In this document: in pieces, positions 17,901 to 26,681 of the stretch
How the letters are laid out: each line of letters opens with the position of its first letter
Position numbering within the stretch: the first letter of the stretch is position 1
Origin: Bacteroidales bacterium
GTDB lineage: Bacteria > Bacteroidota > Bacteroidia > Bacteroidales > PXBB01
Assembly: GCA_028698995.1 (NCBI GenBank)
Contig: JAQVVM010000031.1
Coordinates: 1 to 53,393, forward strand
Direction of reading: 5' to 3'
Length of the DNA: 53,393 bases
Program-made: the position numbers and the translations under genes
Notes under the pieces: generated by a model
What the model was told of the DNA's origin: nothing
Databases searched by the model: none
The model's input: only the letters and a program-made list of their open reading frames with translations

Positions 17901-18393
17901 GTGCATTACGTTGCTGAATTAGATTAATAAGATTGGTAATCAAAGTTTGCTTTGCAGTGGTGTTTCCAAAAAAAGTAGCATGATCGCTGAATAAAGTAAC
18001 ACATAAATTCACTCTGACATTATGGGCTAAAGCTGAATCAACAACAGATACCGTTGCCCAATCATAAGTGCTGTTTGCATTTCCAGTGGCAGGATTGACA
18101 TTGTATCCAAAGTAAGACAAATCCGATAACAAGGACCATTCGTAATTGTTTTCAAGTCCATTCGACCAATAGGGATGCCAACCAAAAACAATTTTGTTTA
18201 AATTGCAGTTTTTTACGCTTTTAACTCTTGGTGAAAATGAATTTAAATTCTTCTTTTCAAGGCTGTCCGGGCTTAAGCCTATATTTTCATAATATTCATA
18301 TTCCTCTTGTAATATGGAAATGCCAGTTTGAGCACTGATGTTAATAATAAAAAATAATTGAACAGCGAAAAATACAATACTTCGTATTTTCAT
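14911..18393 (-). CDS. Secreted glycoside hydrolase family 18 protein with T9SS sorting domain
   Basis: Large secreted protein of 1160 residues. A signal peptide (1-21, ending ISA) is followed by a GH18 barrel at about 65-390 (FGWHPYW, HGVNIDFEAVP, LIMGYDYYY, GIGIWALGYDDG). The catalytic Glu172 and Asp170 are kept, but the earlier acidic positions of DGxDxDxE are His165 and Asn168. A CUB-like region (about 400-495), a concanavalin-like lectin region (about 550-745), a fibronectin-III-like segment and two PKD-like domains (WYFQGGD; FWDFGDGG) follow. The C-terminal 75 residues (LIFPNPF to SFLLKLN) form a type A T9SS sorting domain. Likely substrates are beta-1,4-GlcNAc polymers such as chitin or peptidoglycan, not proven. 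Its start overlaps the stop of the DUF6427 gene by 4 bases. It converges with prfB, one base apart. Confidence 0.87.
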   Translation of the reverse strand: MKIRSIVFFAVQLFFIINISAQTGISILQEEYEYYENIGLSPDSLEKKNLNSFSPRVKSVKNCNLNKIVFGWHPYWSNGLENNYEWSLLSDLSYFGYNVNPATGNANSTYDWATVSVVDSALAHNVRVNLCVTLFSDHATFFGNTTAKQTLITNLINLIQQRNAHGVNIDFEAVPSSQKIPMTNFIISLSTQMKTAIPNAQISIALPAVDWSGTFDVVAILPYVDLFLIMGYDYYYSTSSQAGPSDPLYTHISSYDRNISKSINYYLLQGIPSNKLALGLPYYGREWETVSNTIPANTTGNYNGSRTFKVVKDNDDGYYSNPVYYNKAMSTYHAFQISTAWHQLFINDVYTMGKRYDMVKQRNLAGIGIWALGYDDGYNDFWNLIENKFSNCASVLCTDTIYDMGGPLGNYYADENYSFTINPSASSGVSLSFLSFNLSTTDTLKLFNGPSVNAPLIGAYTGNANPGNVIASGNTLTLSFKSGSGATSSGWIAVWNCVADTTSPTTTINNIGNWETQHFTVDFNDNDSNGSGIARRFYQVSDFDGNNWSANNDRGFISDNFEVLNNQLWTTAPGSGTWTIDNNSLWQSDTTISNSNIYAPLNQVLSNRYLYCFKAKIEGTNTTKRFGFHFFADSAQYSNRKNSYFIWFRQNSSQLEFYKVVNDTFSLVKTVSNVPTITGQWYDIKVVYDRIDGDILVYRDNELLGIYKDPSPLSNNGNYISFRSAECQFFVDSLNIFRTRNSSTNILVGTGNLNDLRFENINSITPAAKIKSIVSDSALNLSNAAQVFVNIDWSPPVSISNVNDGLAGDIDTVFLASSLSANWTSSADTNSDIESYWYAIGTSPNDSDVVGWTNSGLGLSVTHTGLNLIHNATYYLSVKARNGAGLWGNPVSSNGQTAILSTIVVADFEWSSNNVCTGNNIHFTNTSANAINIEWYFQGGDPMYSTDNNPIIYYHVPGVYQVKLIAYNGTVSDTLDMPALISVHQNVVASFYAPDTVFLPSAFITFNNNSTFGSNYFWDFGDGGTSVDFSPWHQYISQGIYSVSLVSSNNHCSDTAFQTIYVTQNLNVNALEFFNDYLIFPNPFIDQLNFISYSDEKKQIGFDLIDMLGVTKLEIPERVYEKGHHIIYFGEELKQFAPGMYFLKVRSENQSFLLKLNKID

Positions 18394-19376
18394 AAAGTTG
18401 GACTTATAAAGTGGTTAAAACAAAAAATCAGGAATAGTAGGTAAAAAGGCATATTAGCTTTCCATTGATTTTTTTCATTAATTGAAAATGAAGCAATGAA
18501 TATAGCTGTCGGAATAGATATAATAAGGGAATTGGGTATAACATTGTTTGTTCCCAATAAAACTATAATAAAAAAAACAAAAAGCCAATTGAATACTGCA
18601 GCAAATTTTCTTTGCATGATTACACGTCCTCGTGATTCTGACAAATATTTGGATATTGAAAATAAAACTAATAGTATAAATAAAATCAGGCTAAAAAAAG
18701 AATAGTTTTTTACACTTACATTCTCCATCCATGTGAAAGAAAATAATTTGATATTATAATAAATAGAGGTCATATCAATGTTATTCCAAAAAAAATAAAA
18801 CCATACAAAAAGTATTGGAATCAGAAAACCCATTGATGATATAAACCATTCCCTTAGTTTTAAAACATTTAATATTGCTAATGAAAGCCATAAGAAAATC
18901 AAAATCAATACACCAGGGGAAAAAAATAAAGAAGCTACGGAAACCAGTAATGACAGGTTAAAAATTTCGATAAATGCATCTTCTTTATTATAAATTTTAA
19001 ATAAAATACTGCATGATAAAATAATAAATGTGTTAAATATCAATACATTATTCAGGTTAGTGTATTCAGGGAAAAGACTCATACATGTCAAATAAGTAAA
19101 AGCAGGTATAAAAGAGTTTCTTTCAAGAATCTGGTAGTTAATCACTAAATTATTAAGCACAATAGCTTGAATAAATAGGAGACAAAAAGCAAAGACAGAA
19201 CTTAAAAACATATTATTTTGCGAAAACAAAAATATGGGTTCATAAAAGAAATCAGTTATCAAAGGCGCATTCGGTGGTTGAGGACTAATAAAAGAATGCA
19301 TCCACAGTAATAAACCGTAAATAAAAAGAGGAATATTTAAAATTTTATTATTAGACTTAAATAAATTGACCGGCAT
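18390..19376 (-). CDS. DUF6427 family polytopic membrane protein
   Basis: Integral membrane protein of 328 residues with roughly nine to ten hydrophobic segments and short loops. The segments SLFPEY and SLLVSVASLFFSPGVLILIF, then LREWFISSMGFLIP, match my recollection of the Bacteroidota DUF6427 family, often encoded near purD. No catalytic motif is visible and the function is unknown. It lies five bases downstream of purD and its stop overlaps the GH18 gene start (ATGA), so the three genes are probably one transcript. Confidence 0.7.
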   Translation of the reverse strand: MPVNLFKSNNKILNIPLFIYGLLLWMHSFISPQPPNAPLITDFFYEPIFLFSQNNMFLSSVFAFCLLFIQAIVLNNLVINYQILERNSFIPAFTYLTCMSLFPEYTNLNNVLIFNTFIILSCSILFKIYNKEDAFIEIFNLSLLVSVASLFFSPGVLILIFLWLSLAILNVLKLREWFISSMGFLIPILFVWFYFFWNNIDMTSIYYNIKLFSFTWMENVSVKNYSFFSLILFILLVLFSISKYLSESRGRVIMQRKFAAVFNWLFVFFIIVLLGTNNVIPNSLIISIPTAIFIASFSINEKNQWKANMPFYLLFLIFCFNHFISPTL

Positions 19377-19381
19377 CCTGT

Positions 19382-20677
19382 TTACTTATTTTGTTTTTCC
19401 AATATTTTTAGCATATCTTTTCCAATGTCCCTTCTAAAATACATACCCTCAAAGCTGATTTTTTCAATATTACGATAACAGCAGTCCAAAGCTTTATTCA
19501 GTGTTTCTCCGATAGAAGTAACTGCCAATACCCTCCCTCCTGAAGTTTTAACAACACCTTTTTCATCAAAGCAGGTACCCGCATTAAAAAACAGACATTG
19601 TGCTTCAGCTTGACCATTAAACCTGATTTCTTTATTTTTTTCATAGTTTTCAGGATAGCCTTTTGAGACAATCATTACTGTTGTAGCATAAGCATTTGAA
19701 ATATTCAGTTTAAATTCTGAAAGCCTCTTTTTATTAATTGCATTAAAAAGATCAACCAAATCGGCGTCAATAAGAGGTAAAATAACCTCAGTTTCAGGAT
19801 CTCCAAGCCTTGCATTGTATTCAATGACATAAGGTAAACCATCAACATTCATCAGTCCAAAAAACAGGAAACCTATATAATCAATCCCTTCAGATTTTAA
19901 GCCTGATATGGTTGGTTCAATAATAGTATTTTTAATTCTTTCCATTAAACCGTTATCTACAAAAGGCACAGGAGAAACAGCTCCCATGCCACCGGTATTC
20001 AAACCGGTATCACCTTCTCCAATTTTTTTATAATCTTTTGCATGAGGCAGTAATTTATAAGATTCTCCATCTGTAACAACAAATACAGACAGCTCTACAC
20101 CTTTAAGAAATTCTTCAATAACAACACAAGCAGAAGCATCACCAAATTTTTTTTCACACAACATTTTATACAGCTCACTTTCAGCTTGTTCAAATGAAGA
20201 ACAAATTACAACACCTTTGCCGGCGGCAAGTCCATCTGCTTTTAACACATAAGGGGAAGATAGAGTTTTTAAGAAAGCAATGCCGTCATTAAAAGTTTCA
20301 CTTGTAAAACTCTTATAAGAGGCTGTAGGTATTTTGTATTTTGCCATAAATTGTTTTGCAAAATCTTTACTGCCTTCAAGTTGAGCTGCTTTTTTATTTG
20401 GTCCAATAATTTTTATTTCTGGGAATTTTTCAAAATAATCAACTATGCCCTTTACAAGAGGTTCTTCAGGCCCAACAAATACAGTATTAATGCCCTTTTC
20501 AAGAACAAAATTTTTAACTGCTTCAAAATCAAGTGCATTTAAATCAACATTTTGTCCATGCTGAGCAGTTCCTGCATTACCCGGAGCAATATAAAGTTGA
20601 ACTTTTTTTGTGCTTTGTTTAATTTTCCATGCTATTGCATGTTCTCTTCCTCCCGATCCCAATAATAGAATATTCAT
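19382..20677 (-). CDS. purD: Phosphoribosylamine-glycine ligase
   Basis: Cytoplasmic ATP-grasp enzyme of de novo purine synthesis that joins glycine to phosphoribosylamine. The 431-residue length is normal. Motifs include the N-terminal LLLGSGGREHAIAWK, YIAPGNAGT, VGPEEPLVKGI, the ATP-grasp segment VLKADGLAAGKGVVI, VIEEFLKGVELSVF, and the metal-site region EYNARLGDPETEVILP. The ATG at 20675-20677 gives the usual MNILLLGSGGRE. No other pur genes are nearby. Confidence 0.96.
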   Translation of the reverse strand: MNILLLGSGGREHAIAWKIKQSTKKVQLYIAPGNAGTAQHGQNVDLNALDFEAVKNFVLEKGINTVFVGPEEPLVKGIVDYFEKFPEIKIIGPNKKAAQLEGSKDFAKQFMAKYKIPTASYKSFTSETFNDGIAFLKTLSSPYVLKADGLAAGKGVVICSSFEQAESELYKMLCEKKFGDASACVVIEEFLKGVELSVFVVTDGESYKLLPHAKDYKKIGEGDTGLNTGGMGAVSPVPFVDNGLMERIKNTIIEPTISGLKSEGIDYIGFLFFGLMNVDGLPYVIEYNARLGDPETEVILPLIDADLVDLFNAINKKRLSEFKLNISNAYATTVMIVSKGYPENYEKNKEIRFNGQAEAQCLFFNAGTCFDEKGVVKTSGGRVLAVTSIGETLNKALDCCYRNIEKISFEGMYFRRDIGKDMLKILEKQNK

Positions 20678-20703
20678 AATAATTATTTATAAATGATTTA
20701 TAT

Positions 20704-22089
20704 TTAAACTTTTGCCTCTTTTTTTGCTTTTTCTTCTTTTTGCTCTTCGAAAATTATTTGAACTTTTTTCAATGTTACAACTAATGTAGCAACAAAAAAT
20801 GGTAATAACGGTATTTTATACCGCACCAAAGCGCCAAAGTTAGCAGATGTAAGCCCAACAGAAAAAGCAAAGAAAATGGAAAAGACAAAAGAAAACAATA
20901 ATAAAGGTTCTCCGAAAATAATATTAAAAAACTTAAAGAAACCAACTCTAATAAGACAATATAGAACTAAGATAATTAGGAAAAAATTTTCAAGCCCAGC
21001 CACTATCTGGAATATGTTAGTTGTTTCCCAAATATAAGGTCTAAACAACCCTGCATTAACTGCTACAGGAAATTTCGGTAAAATTCCTGAAAGTGTAGGC
21101 TCAAATGCACCTATATCATAAAATCCTGTTCCATAAGCCTCTGATCTTACAAGGTCCTGCTGTGTAACTACTGCTTTTTCAAGAATTTTATCCAAACTTG
21201 AATAATCACCAAAGGAACTGCTCATTTGAGACATTAAAAAAGCAGCAAGAACGGAAAAAACAATAATTAGAACGGGAGTTAATAAAATTTTTACAACCTG
21301 ATTTTGAATATTCTTAATCCTGCTAAACATTAACCAAATTATTGATCCGGGCATTAAAGCAATAAAAATAAAGGGTTTAATTGAAAGAATAAGCCAACTG
21401 CTGATGACAATTATTATAATATTTTTAAAAAATTTCTTTTTCTGAATAAATATCATAAAGAAACTATAGGTATACCAACAGGTAGCTGCTAATGTGATGG
21501 AATCTTTTGCGATACCCGAACCCCAGAACAGTATTGAAGGGAAAAAAATAATCCCCAGCACCAGTTGTTTTTCATATTTAGGAAAATAGTGGTAGAAAAC
21601 CATCAATAAACGCCAGACTCCAACATGGGTAAACCAAGCCATGAACATAGTAGCAACAATAAAACTTTTAGCTGATAGGAATACAATTGGAGTTGCAAAC
21701 CTGACAACAAAGAATGTTTCCACATCATTCATCATGTAGAACAGAGGCGTTCCAATACTATAATTATAAAAGTGATAAATAGACCCATTCTCTGTCCCAT
21801 AATAAAGAACATGAACAAACCTGCCAAAATTGTAAAATGCAAGGTTATAATTGGCAAGTGCACTTATGTAATAATCAGTGGTATCACCACCCCCGTAATT
21901 ATAAACATATAAAAAACAAAATAATATTCCTGCAGTTATCCTGGCAAATAATCCCCCAAGATAAAACCTATAAATAGGACTTTCTCCAATTTTTTTATTC
22001 TTCCTTGAATTTGCAATTATAAAAACAAGCAATAAATAAATTGGCAGTAAAATAAAATCTCTACCTTGAATTAAATTTTCAACAGGCAT
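20704..22089 (-). CDS. Polytopic membrane protein, possible polysaccharide polymerase or glycosyltransferase
   Basis: A 461-residue protein with about ten to eleven hydrophobic helices and a Lys/Glu-rich cytoplasmic C-terminus (EEQKEEKAKKEAKV). Recognisable patches are YNYGGGDTTDYY after the second or third helix, FPSILFWGSGIAKDSI, GLFRPYIWE in an extracytoplasmic loop, and ALVRYKIPLLPFF near the last helix. These resemble the layout of Wzy-like polymerases and GT-C enzymes, where an acidic DTTDYY loop and Arg-containing loops are common. I cannot name a family. It lies between tamL and purD in the same direction, which fits an envelope role. A -7 box lies just upstream. Confidence 0.6.
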   Translation of the reverse strand: MPVENLIQGRDFILLPIYLLLVFIIANSRKNKKIGESPIYRFYLGGLFARITAGILFCFLYVYNYGGGDTTDYYISALANYNLAFYNFGRFVHVLYYGTENGSIYHFYNYSIGTPLFYMMNDVETFFVVRFATPIVFLSAKSFIVATMFMAWFTHVGVWRLLMVFYHYFPKYEKQLVLGIIFFPSILFWGSGIAKDSITLAATCWYTYSFFMIFIQKKKFFKNIIIIVISSWLILSIKPFIFIALMPGSIIWLMFSRIKNIQNQVVKILLTPVLIIVFSVLAAFLMSQMSSSFGDYSSLDKILEKAVVTQQDLVRSEAYGTGFYDIGAFEPTLSGILPKFPVAVNAGLFRPYIWETTNIFQIVAGLENFFLIILVLYCLIRVGFFKFFNIIFGEPLLLFSFVFSIFFAFSVGLTSANFGALVRYKIPLLPFFVATLVVTLKKVQIIFEEQKEEKAKKEAKV

Positions 22090-22107
22090 TACAATATATT
22101 TTCATTG

Positions 22108-22115
22108 CAAAAATA
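22108..22115 (-). promoter_or_regulatory. -7 promoter box upstream of the polytopic membrane protein gene
   Basis: The minus strand reads TATTTTTG, 18 bases before the ATG. A TTG on the minus strand (22140-22138) lies 22 bases further upstream, inside the end of tamL. It may give internal transcription within the long minus-strand run. Confidence 0.45.
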
Positions 22116-22123
22116 AGATAATA

Positions 22124-24487
22124 TCAGAAAGGATATCCAATACCTAGATTAAAGTTCACCTTTTTAAGAAGAATATTGTTAAATTCCCATCTTTCACCTT
22201 CTGGATTTGCAGGATTTCTTAAAGGAATTGCAGCATCAAAACGTACAATAAAAAAAGAAAAATCGAGCCTGGCTCCTATTCCTCCTCCAATTGCTATTTC
22301 TTTATAGAAATTATTGAGTTTAAATTCTGCATTGGGAAATTGATCATTTGGCGTACGAAACCAAATATTTCCTGCATCCACAAACATGGCCCCTTTCAAA
22401 TAACTATAAATATCAAAGCGATACTCAATATTACTTTCCAAATGTATATCCCCTGTTTTATAAATCCCACTACCGGAGACATCATTAAAACCACCGGGAC
22501 CCAGTTGGTAAATTTTCCATGCCCTTATTCCATTAGTTCCCCCAGCATAGAATGCTTTATCGAACGGAATGACAGTCAGATTGCCATAAGGCAAACCCAA
22601 ACCGCCAAAAGCTCTAAAGGCTAATAAACTCCTTGAATTAACAATATGGTAATATCTGTAATCGATATCAAATTTTAGGAACTGAGCATATCTGATTTTA
22701 AAAATTTTATAACTTCCAAATTCATCAATAGGTGCATCAATAATATTACTAAATAGTCTCAAAGCATTACCCGAAGATTCGAAATTGCCTCTGAAGTAGA
22801 AAAAATCAACCAAACTTCCTACTTTTTGAGTGTTATAAATAAAACTGTATTTAAGAGAAACAGACAAGTGGTCTTTATAACTGAGTTGGAGCCTTTTATC
22901 TTTAATCGAATTTATAACTTCAACGAATAAAGAATCGGGGTAAATTTTAACAGAATTAATATCCAGAAGTTGGAATACATGTTTTTTTTCTTCTGACTCC
23001 CTCCATTCATAACCAAAAGAAGTATTTAGGATATAACGTGTATAATCCGGTCTTCTTTGATAATTGAAACCCAGATTAAATGTTGTTTTAGGTTTAAAAT
23101 ACCTTGGAAATTTCTCCGGACTTATAGGAATCAAGAACATTGGGATTTCAAGACTTGAGTTTATACCTGTTTCAATAGTATTAAATGGCAGTTGTTCAAT
23201 GACTTCATCGGGGTTATTGTCCCCAATAATTCTCTGAACCTCCATTGCTCCTTTCAACCTTATTCCAAAAATTTCAGCATTTCGGAAAAGGTTCTTGTTT
23301 TGATATGAAATATTACCGGCCAAGCCTAAGTTACCGGCAGAATTTGTAACATCTGTTGCAAGATCATAGAAATGGACAGGCATACGGGTCAGCTCAATTT
23401 TACTATCCAACATTCTCAAATAGGGATGCTCCTGGAGTGTATCTTTGTTTTCCTCAAACTGGATATTGATAAATCTGAAATTTCTTAACTCTGATAATCG
23501 CTTGTAGCTTTGCTCAACATCGTCAAGGTTAAAAAAACGTCCATCTCTAAAAAAAACAGATTGGGTAATAATTTTTGGATTAAGCCTTGGTTCCTTGTAA
23601 TAAATAAAATAATAATTATTAAATAAATCCTTGTTTTTTCTTTGACTAACTTGAATGAATACTGTGTCTGGAGACAATGTATCGCCTTGCCTTCTTATAT
23701 AATTCTGAGGATTAATAAAAATATTATTTAAAATGTATCTTTTATGATTCTCTGGAATTAATAGGCGTAAGCTATCCTGGGATCGAACCATAGGATTTCG
23801 GATGATAATTTTTAAATTTATCATATTATTGCCAATCGAACTGTCTGCTTCGAAAAAGATAAATTCACGAGAGAAGTTATAATAGCCGGAATTCTTCAAT
23901 TTTCGGGAGATTCTCTCTCTCTCTGATTGAAATACATTTACATTATAAGTACTCAAAGGTTTTACTAATGAATTGGATGTGTCGCTTAACACAATAGTTT
24001 TTACATATACATCCTCAATCTCATATTCAATACTATTAATTAAAAAGGGATCTCCAGTTTGAACATTGTAAATTACATTAGCTTTTCTTCCATTAAACCT
24101 AATTTCTTTCTGTGTTTGAGCCTTAAAATATCCAATATTGTGCAAGTAAAGCAAATGCTGTTTGGTAGTTATTTCGGCCAAATTTGAATCCAAGATAACC
24201 GGTGCTTCACCAATGGTATTCTTAAACCAATTCTTAACTTTTCTTTCTTCTCCAAAATCAGCTAGATTATATAATCTAAGATGGAAACGATAAAAGCCGA
24301 GTATGCGTCTGTTTGTTTTCTGTCGAATAAAGCTTTTGAGCTCACTTTTACTTACTTTTTTATTATCAACATTAACGATATTTGAATTAAGCAAATAATT
24401 ACCTTCGGGCACACGCCTGGTTATACGGCATGAAGAAAAGAGTAAAATAAAATAAAGAAACAGACATAATGAGCGATAAAGACGCAT
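22124..24487 (-). CDS. tamL: TamL-type outer-membrane lipoprotein of the BamA/TamA family
   Basis: Outer-membrane barrel protein of 787 residues. The N-terminus is a lipoprotein signal with lipobox LFSSC (Cys20), then ITRRVPEGNYLLN, the opening typical of the Bacteroidota lipoprotein TamL. The region to about residue 340 contains POTRA-like repeats (LHNIGYFKAQTQ, RKLKNSGYYNF). The C-terminal barrel includes AGGTNGIRAWKIYQLGPGG, matching the conserved loop-6 motif of Omp85 proteins, and ends in aromatic strands (FNLGIGYPF). TamL partners with TamB in building the outer membrane. In this phylum the two are usually adjacent, but no tamB gene is seen here. cdd lies 8 bases upstream of it. Confidence 0.88.
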   Translation of the reverse strand: MRLYRSLCLFLYFILLFSSCRITRRVPEGNYLLNSNIVNVDNKKVSKSELKSFIRQKTNRRILGFYRFHLRLYNLADFGEERKVKNWFKNTIGEAPVILDSNLAEITTKQHLLYLHNIGYFKAQTQKEIRFNGRKANVIYNVQTGDPFLINSIEYEIEDVYVKTIVLSDTSNSLVKPLSTYNVNVFQSERERISRKLKNSGYYNFSREFIFFEADSSIGNNMINLKIIIRNPMVRSQDSLRLLIPENHKRYILNNIFINPQNYIRRQGDTLSPDTVFIQVSQRKNKDLFNNYYFIYYKEPRLNPKIITQSVFFRDGRFFNLDDVEQSYKRLSELRNFRFINIQFEENKDTLQEHPYLRMLDSKIELTRMPVHFYDLATDVTNSAGNLGLAGNISYQNKNLFRNAEIFGIRLKGAMEVQRIIGDNNPDEVIEQLPFNTIETGINSSLEIPMFLIPISPEKFPRYFKPKTTFNLGFNYQRRPDYTRYILNTSFGYEWRESEEKKHVFQLLDINSVKIYPDSLFVEVINSIKDKRLQLSYKDHLSVSLKYSFIYNTQKVGSLVDFFYFRGNFESSGNALRLFSNIIDAPIDEFGSYKIFKIRYAQFLKFDIDYRYYHIVNSRSLLAFRAFGGLGLPYGNLTVIPFDKAFYAGGTNGIRAWKIYQLGPGGFNDVSGSGIYKTGDIHLESNIEYRFDIYSYLKGAMFVDAGNIWFRTPNDQFPNAEFKLNNFYKEIAIGGGIGARLDFSFFIVRFDAAIPLRNPANPEGERWEFNNILLKKVNFNLGIGYPF

Positions 24488-24495
24488 TAAAATAA

Positions 24496-24993
24496 CTATT
24501 TAATGTTTTTCTTCAATTTAGAGGAATCAAAAATCAAGGGCAATAGTGTTTTAATATTTTTCAGTATAAGAATCTTTCCGGTTTTTCCACTAAGTATAAC
24601 TTTTATATCCTTCCCTGATTTATGCTCATATTCTGCCAATACCTGTCTGCATGAACCACAAGGAGTAACCGGCATATCAACAAGAAAATTCTCAGATTCA
24701 GCAGTAATGGCAATGGCTTTCATTGCCACATCCGGATATTTTGCGGAAGCTGCAAAAACAGCTACACGCTCGGCACATAAACCAGAAGGATATGCTGCAT
24801 TTTCCTGATTGTTTCCTGATACAATTTCCCCATTTTCAAGCAGTACAGCTGCGCCAACATTGAAGCCTGAATAAGGAGCATAAGCGTTTTTAACAGCTTT
24901 TTTGGAAGCTTCAATTAATAATTGATCTTCTTTAGATAATTCTTCAATACTGTTGTATTCTTTAATTATGCCAATAATTTTAATTTCTTTCAT
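24496..24993 (-). CDS. cdd: Cytidine deaminase
   Basis: Cytoplasmic zinc enzyme of pyrimidine salvage that deaminates cytidine and deoxycytidine; 165 residues. It has AYAPYSGFNVGAA, then CAERVAVFAA with the first zinc Cys and catalytic Glu, and PCGSCRQVLAE with the other two zinc Cys residues. The frame is open upstream to 25080, but the ATG at 24991-24993 gives the family's usual MKEIKI start. A -7 promoter box lies at 25078-25085, inside the longer version. Confidence 0.93.
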   Translation of the reverse strand: MKEIKIIGIIKEYNSIEELSKEDQLLIEASKKAVKNAYAPYSGFNVGAAVLLENGEIVSGNNQENAAYPSGLCAERVAVFAASAKYPDVAMKAIAITAESENFLVDMPVTPCGSCRQVLAEYEHKSGKDIKVILSGKTGKILILKNIKTLLPLIFDSSKLKKNIK

Positions 24994-25077
24994 TATTATG
25001 GTCTTAAATTTTTGAAAAACAATCTTCAGATTTATGAAGTAATTTTTTACACAAAAAAACCTTGAACTAAATCCGTA

Positions 25078-25085
25078 CAAAGTTA
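25078..25085 (-). promoter_or_regulatory. -7 promoter box for cdd
   Basis: The minus strand reads TAACTTTG, matching TAnnTTTG, 84 bases upstream of the preferred cdd start and just after the O-antigen ligase gene. It argues against the longer cdd start at 25080. Confidence 0.45.
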
Positions 25086-25099
25086 ATTATTAATTTGAA

Positions 25100-26665
25100 T
25101 TATATGTTTTCATTCTCATTACTTCCTGACCCAAACAATAGAATCGTGTTGAAAAATGCAAAGAAAGTTACACCTGCCTGAGTTTCAATCGTATCTTCTG
25201 TTAACATTGACAAAAAGCAGATTATAAAAAAAGAAAGAAACGGATAATAATTAAACTTTCGCATTTTATAAGGAGGATAAATTAATGCCGTTAAGAAAAT
25301 TAAAAGACCAATGATGCCAAATGTAACAAAAAAGGAAAGAAATTGATTGTGGGTTCTCCACCTGAAATGGGGTTCAAGTAATGAGTTTGTTTCAATATAA
25401 TAGGTTTCAAATGCTTTTCTGACATCGCCGGTACCTACACCAAAAATTATGTTTTCTTTAATAATACCAAGACCTGCCTTTACAAATTCATAACGCATAA
25501 TAACAGAAAGACCATTGGCATCACCTGTTTTAGTATATGTTTCATATTCATATAAGATCTCCCTGATACGTTTTTTTATAGTCACTTTTTCAAAAAAGTT
25601 TACACTTGAAATACCCTTTTCTACAGCCCTAATTTCATAATCTTCTAATTGTCTGAAGCCATCAGCGTCTTTTTTTAATCCCTTTGAAGACATATATCTA
25701 ATTAAAGTAGCTATAAGCTCTTGCCCCTTATCATCTTTCCCTCTGATAGAATAATTGCTTTTCTGAGCCCATGATTCTTCAAGTTCCTCGTCACAAATAT
25801 AAATCCACACCAAATTTCCATTCTCTCTTTGCAAAGTTGTGGTATCATGATAGTAAACATTTCCATGGGGTGAAAGTGGTTCAAGGCTGGAAAAATTAAC
25901 TTCTTGAACCCTATTATAATCAACATAAATTCGATTAATATAATGGTAAATATAAAAACTTATAAAAAGAAAAGTTAACAAATAAATAAGGCGTGCATAT
26001 ATATTCTTAGCCTTGATTGTAAAAAAACACAAATAAAATAATAATAAAATCAACAGAATTGATATTCCGGTTGCTGATTCAAAAAGAAACAGAAAGAAAA
26101 CCAACCATGCAATGATAAATATCAAACTAATTCTAATGAAAAGCAATTGTTTTTTAAAAAAGTAATATACCAATAAAGAAATTGAGAGGCATATCATCAG
26201 GCTGAAACGAATATGGGAAATAAATGGCGAAATTTGTCGAATATCGTTAAAATCTTTGAAAAGGAACAAGTAGGTACTAATAAAAGTGCTTACAGTTACT
26301 GTGGCTATAAAAAAATATAAAATTTGATTTAACTGATTATCTTTTAGGCGACCCGAAGAAACGACTATCAATGGCAGAAGCAAAAGGGGTATCTTGGTTT
26401 TAATATCTTTAAGCGCATATGAAAAATCTGTTGTATAAAAAATTCCAATGATGTGGACCAAGAATATTAAAGAAAAAATCAATGCTGGTTTATTTCTAAA
26501 AAAGTTTAGTGCTTTTTCTCTGACCCTTCCCTCAACAAGCCAATTTATAATAAGTAAAAACTGTGCAACACTCATCATAAAAAGAGAAGTCGGGATACTT
26601 ATGGCTAATAATATTAACCCAAAAAAATATACATTTTTGTGAACGTTTTCAGAAAAAAACTTCAT
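25100..26665 (-). CDS. O-antigen ligase family membrane protein
   Basis: Inner-membrane protein of 521 residues in the WaaL/Wzy class. About eight N-terminal helices (to residue about 235) precede a very long extracytoplasmic loop (roughly residues 240-390), followed by further helices. The loop contains VWIYICDEELEESW and LIRYMSSKGLKKDADG. The family core comes near its end: IIFGVGTGDV and RWRTHNQFLSFFVTFG, with the His/Asn and Arg residues expected of the lipid-linked glycan site. It likely transfers or polymerises an undecaprenyl-linked glycan at the periplasmic face. The substrate is unknown, though the sugar operon at 6.9-11 kb could feed it. It ends 106 bases before cdd and starts 16 bases after the S41 protease gene. 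Confidence 0.82.
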   Translation of the reverse strand: MKFFSENVHKNVYFFGLILLAISIPTSLFMMSVAQFLLIINWLVEGRVREKALNFFRNKPALIFSLIFLVHIIGIFYTTDFSYALKDIKTKIPLLLLPLIVVSSGRLKDNQLNQILYFFIATVTVSTFISTYLFLFKDFNDIRQISPFISHIRFSLMICLSISLLVYYFFKKQLLFIRISLIFIIAWLVFFLFLFESATGISILLILLLFYLCFFTIKAKNIYARLIYLLTFLFISFYIYHYINRIYVDYNRVQEVNFSSLEPLSPHGNVYYHDTTTLQRENGNLVWIYICDEELEESWAQKSNYSIRGKDDKGQELIATLIRYMSSKGLKKDADGFRQLEDYEIRAVEKGISSVNFFEKVTIKKRIREILYEYETYTKTGDANGLSVIMRYEFVKAGLGIIKENIIFGVGTGDVRKAFETYYIETNSLLEPHFRWRTHNQFLSFFVTFGIIGLLIFLTALIYPPYKMRKFNYYPFLSFFIICFLSMLTEDTIETQAGVTFFAFFNTILLFGSGSNENENI

Positions 26666-26681
26666 CGTATGATGTGCAAAA

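Noticed and set aside
24994..25080. Extension of cytidine deaminase to 194 residues
   Set aside because: The extra residues do not resemble the family, and the promoter box overlaps the upstream start.
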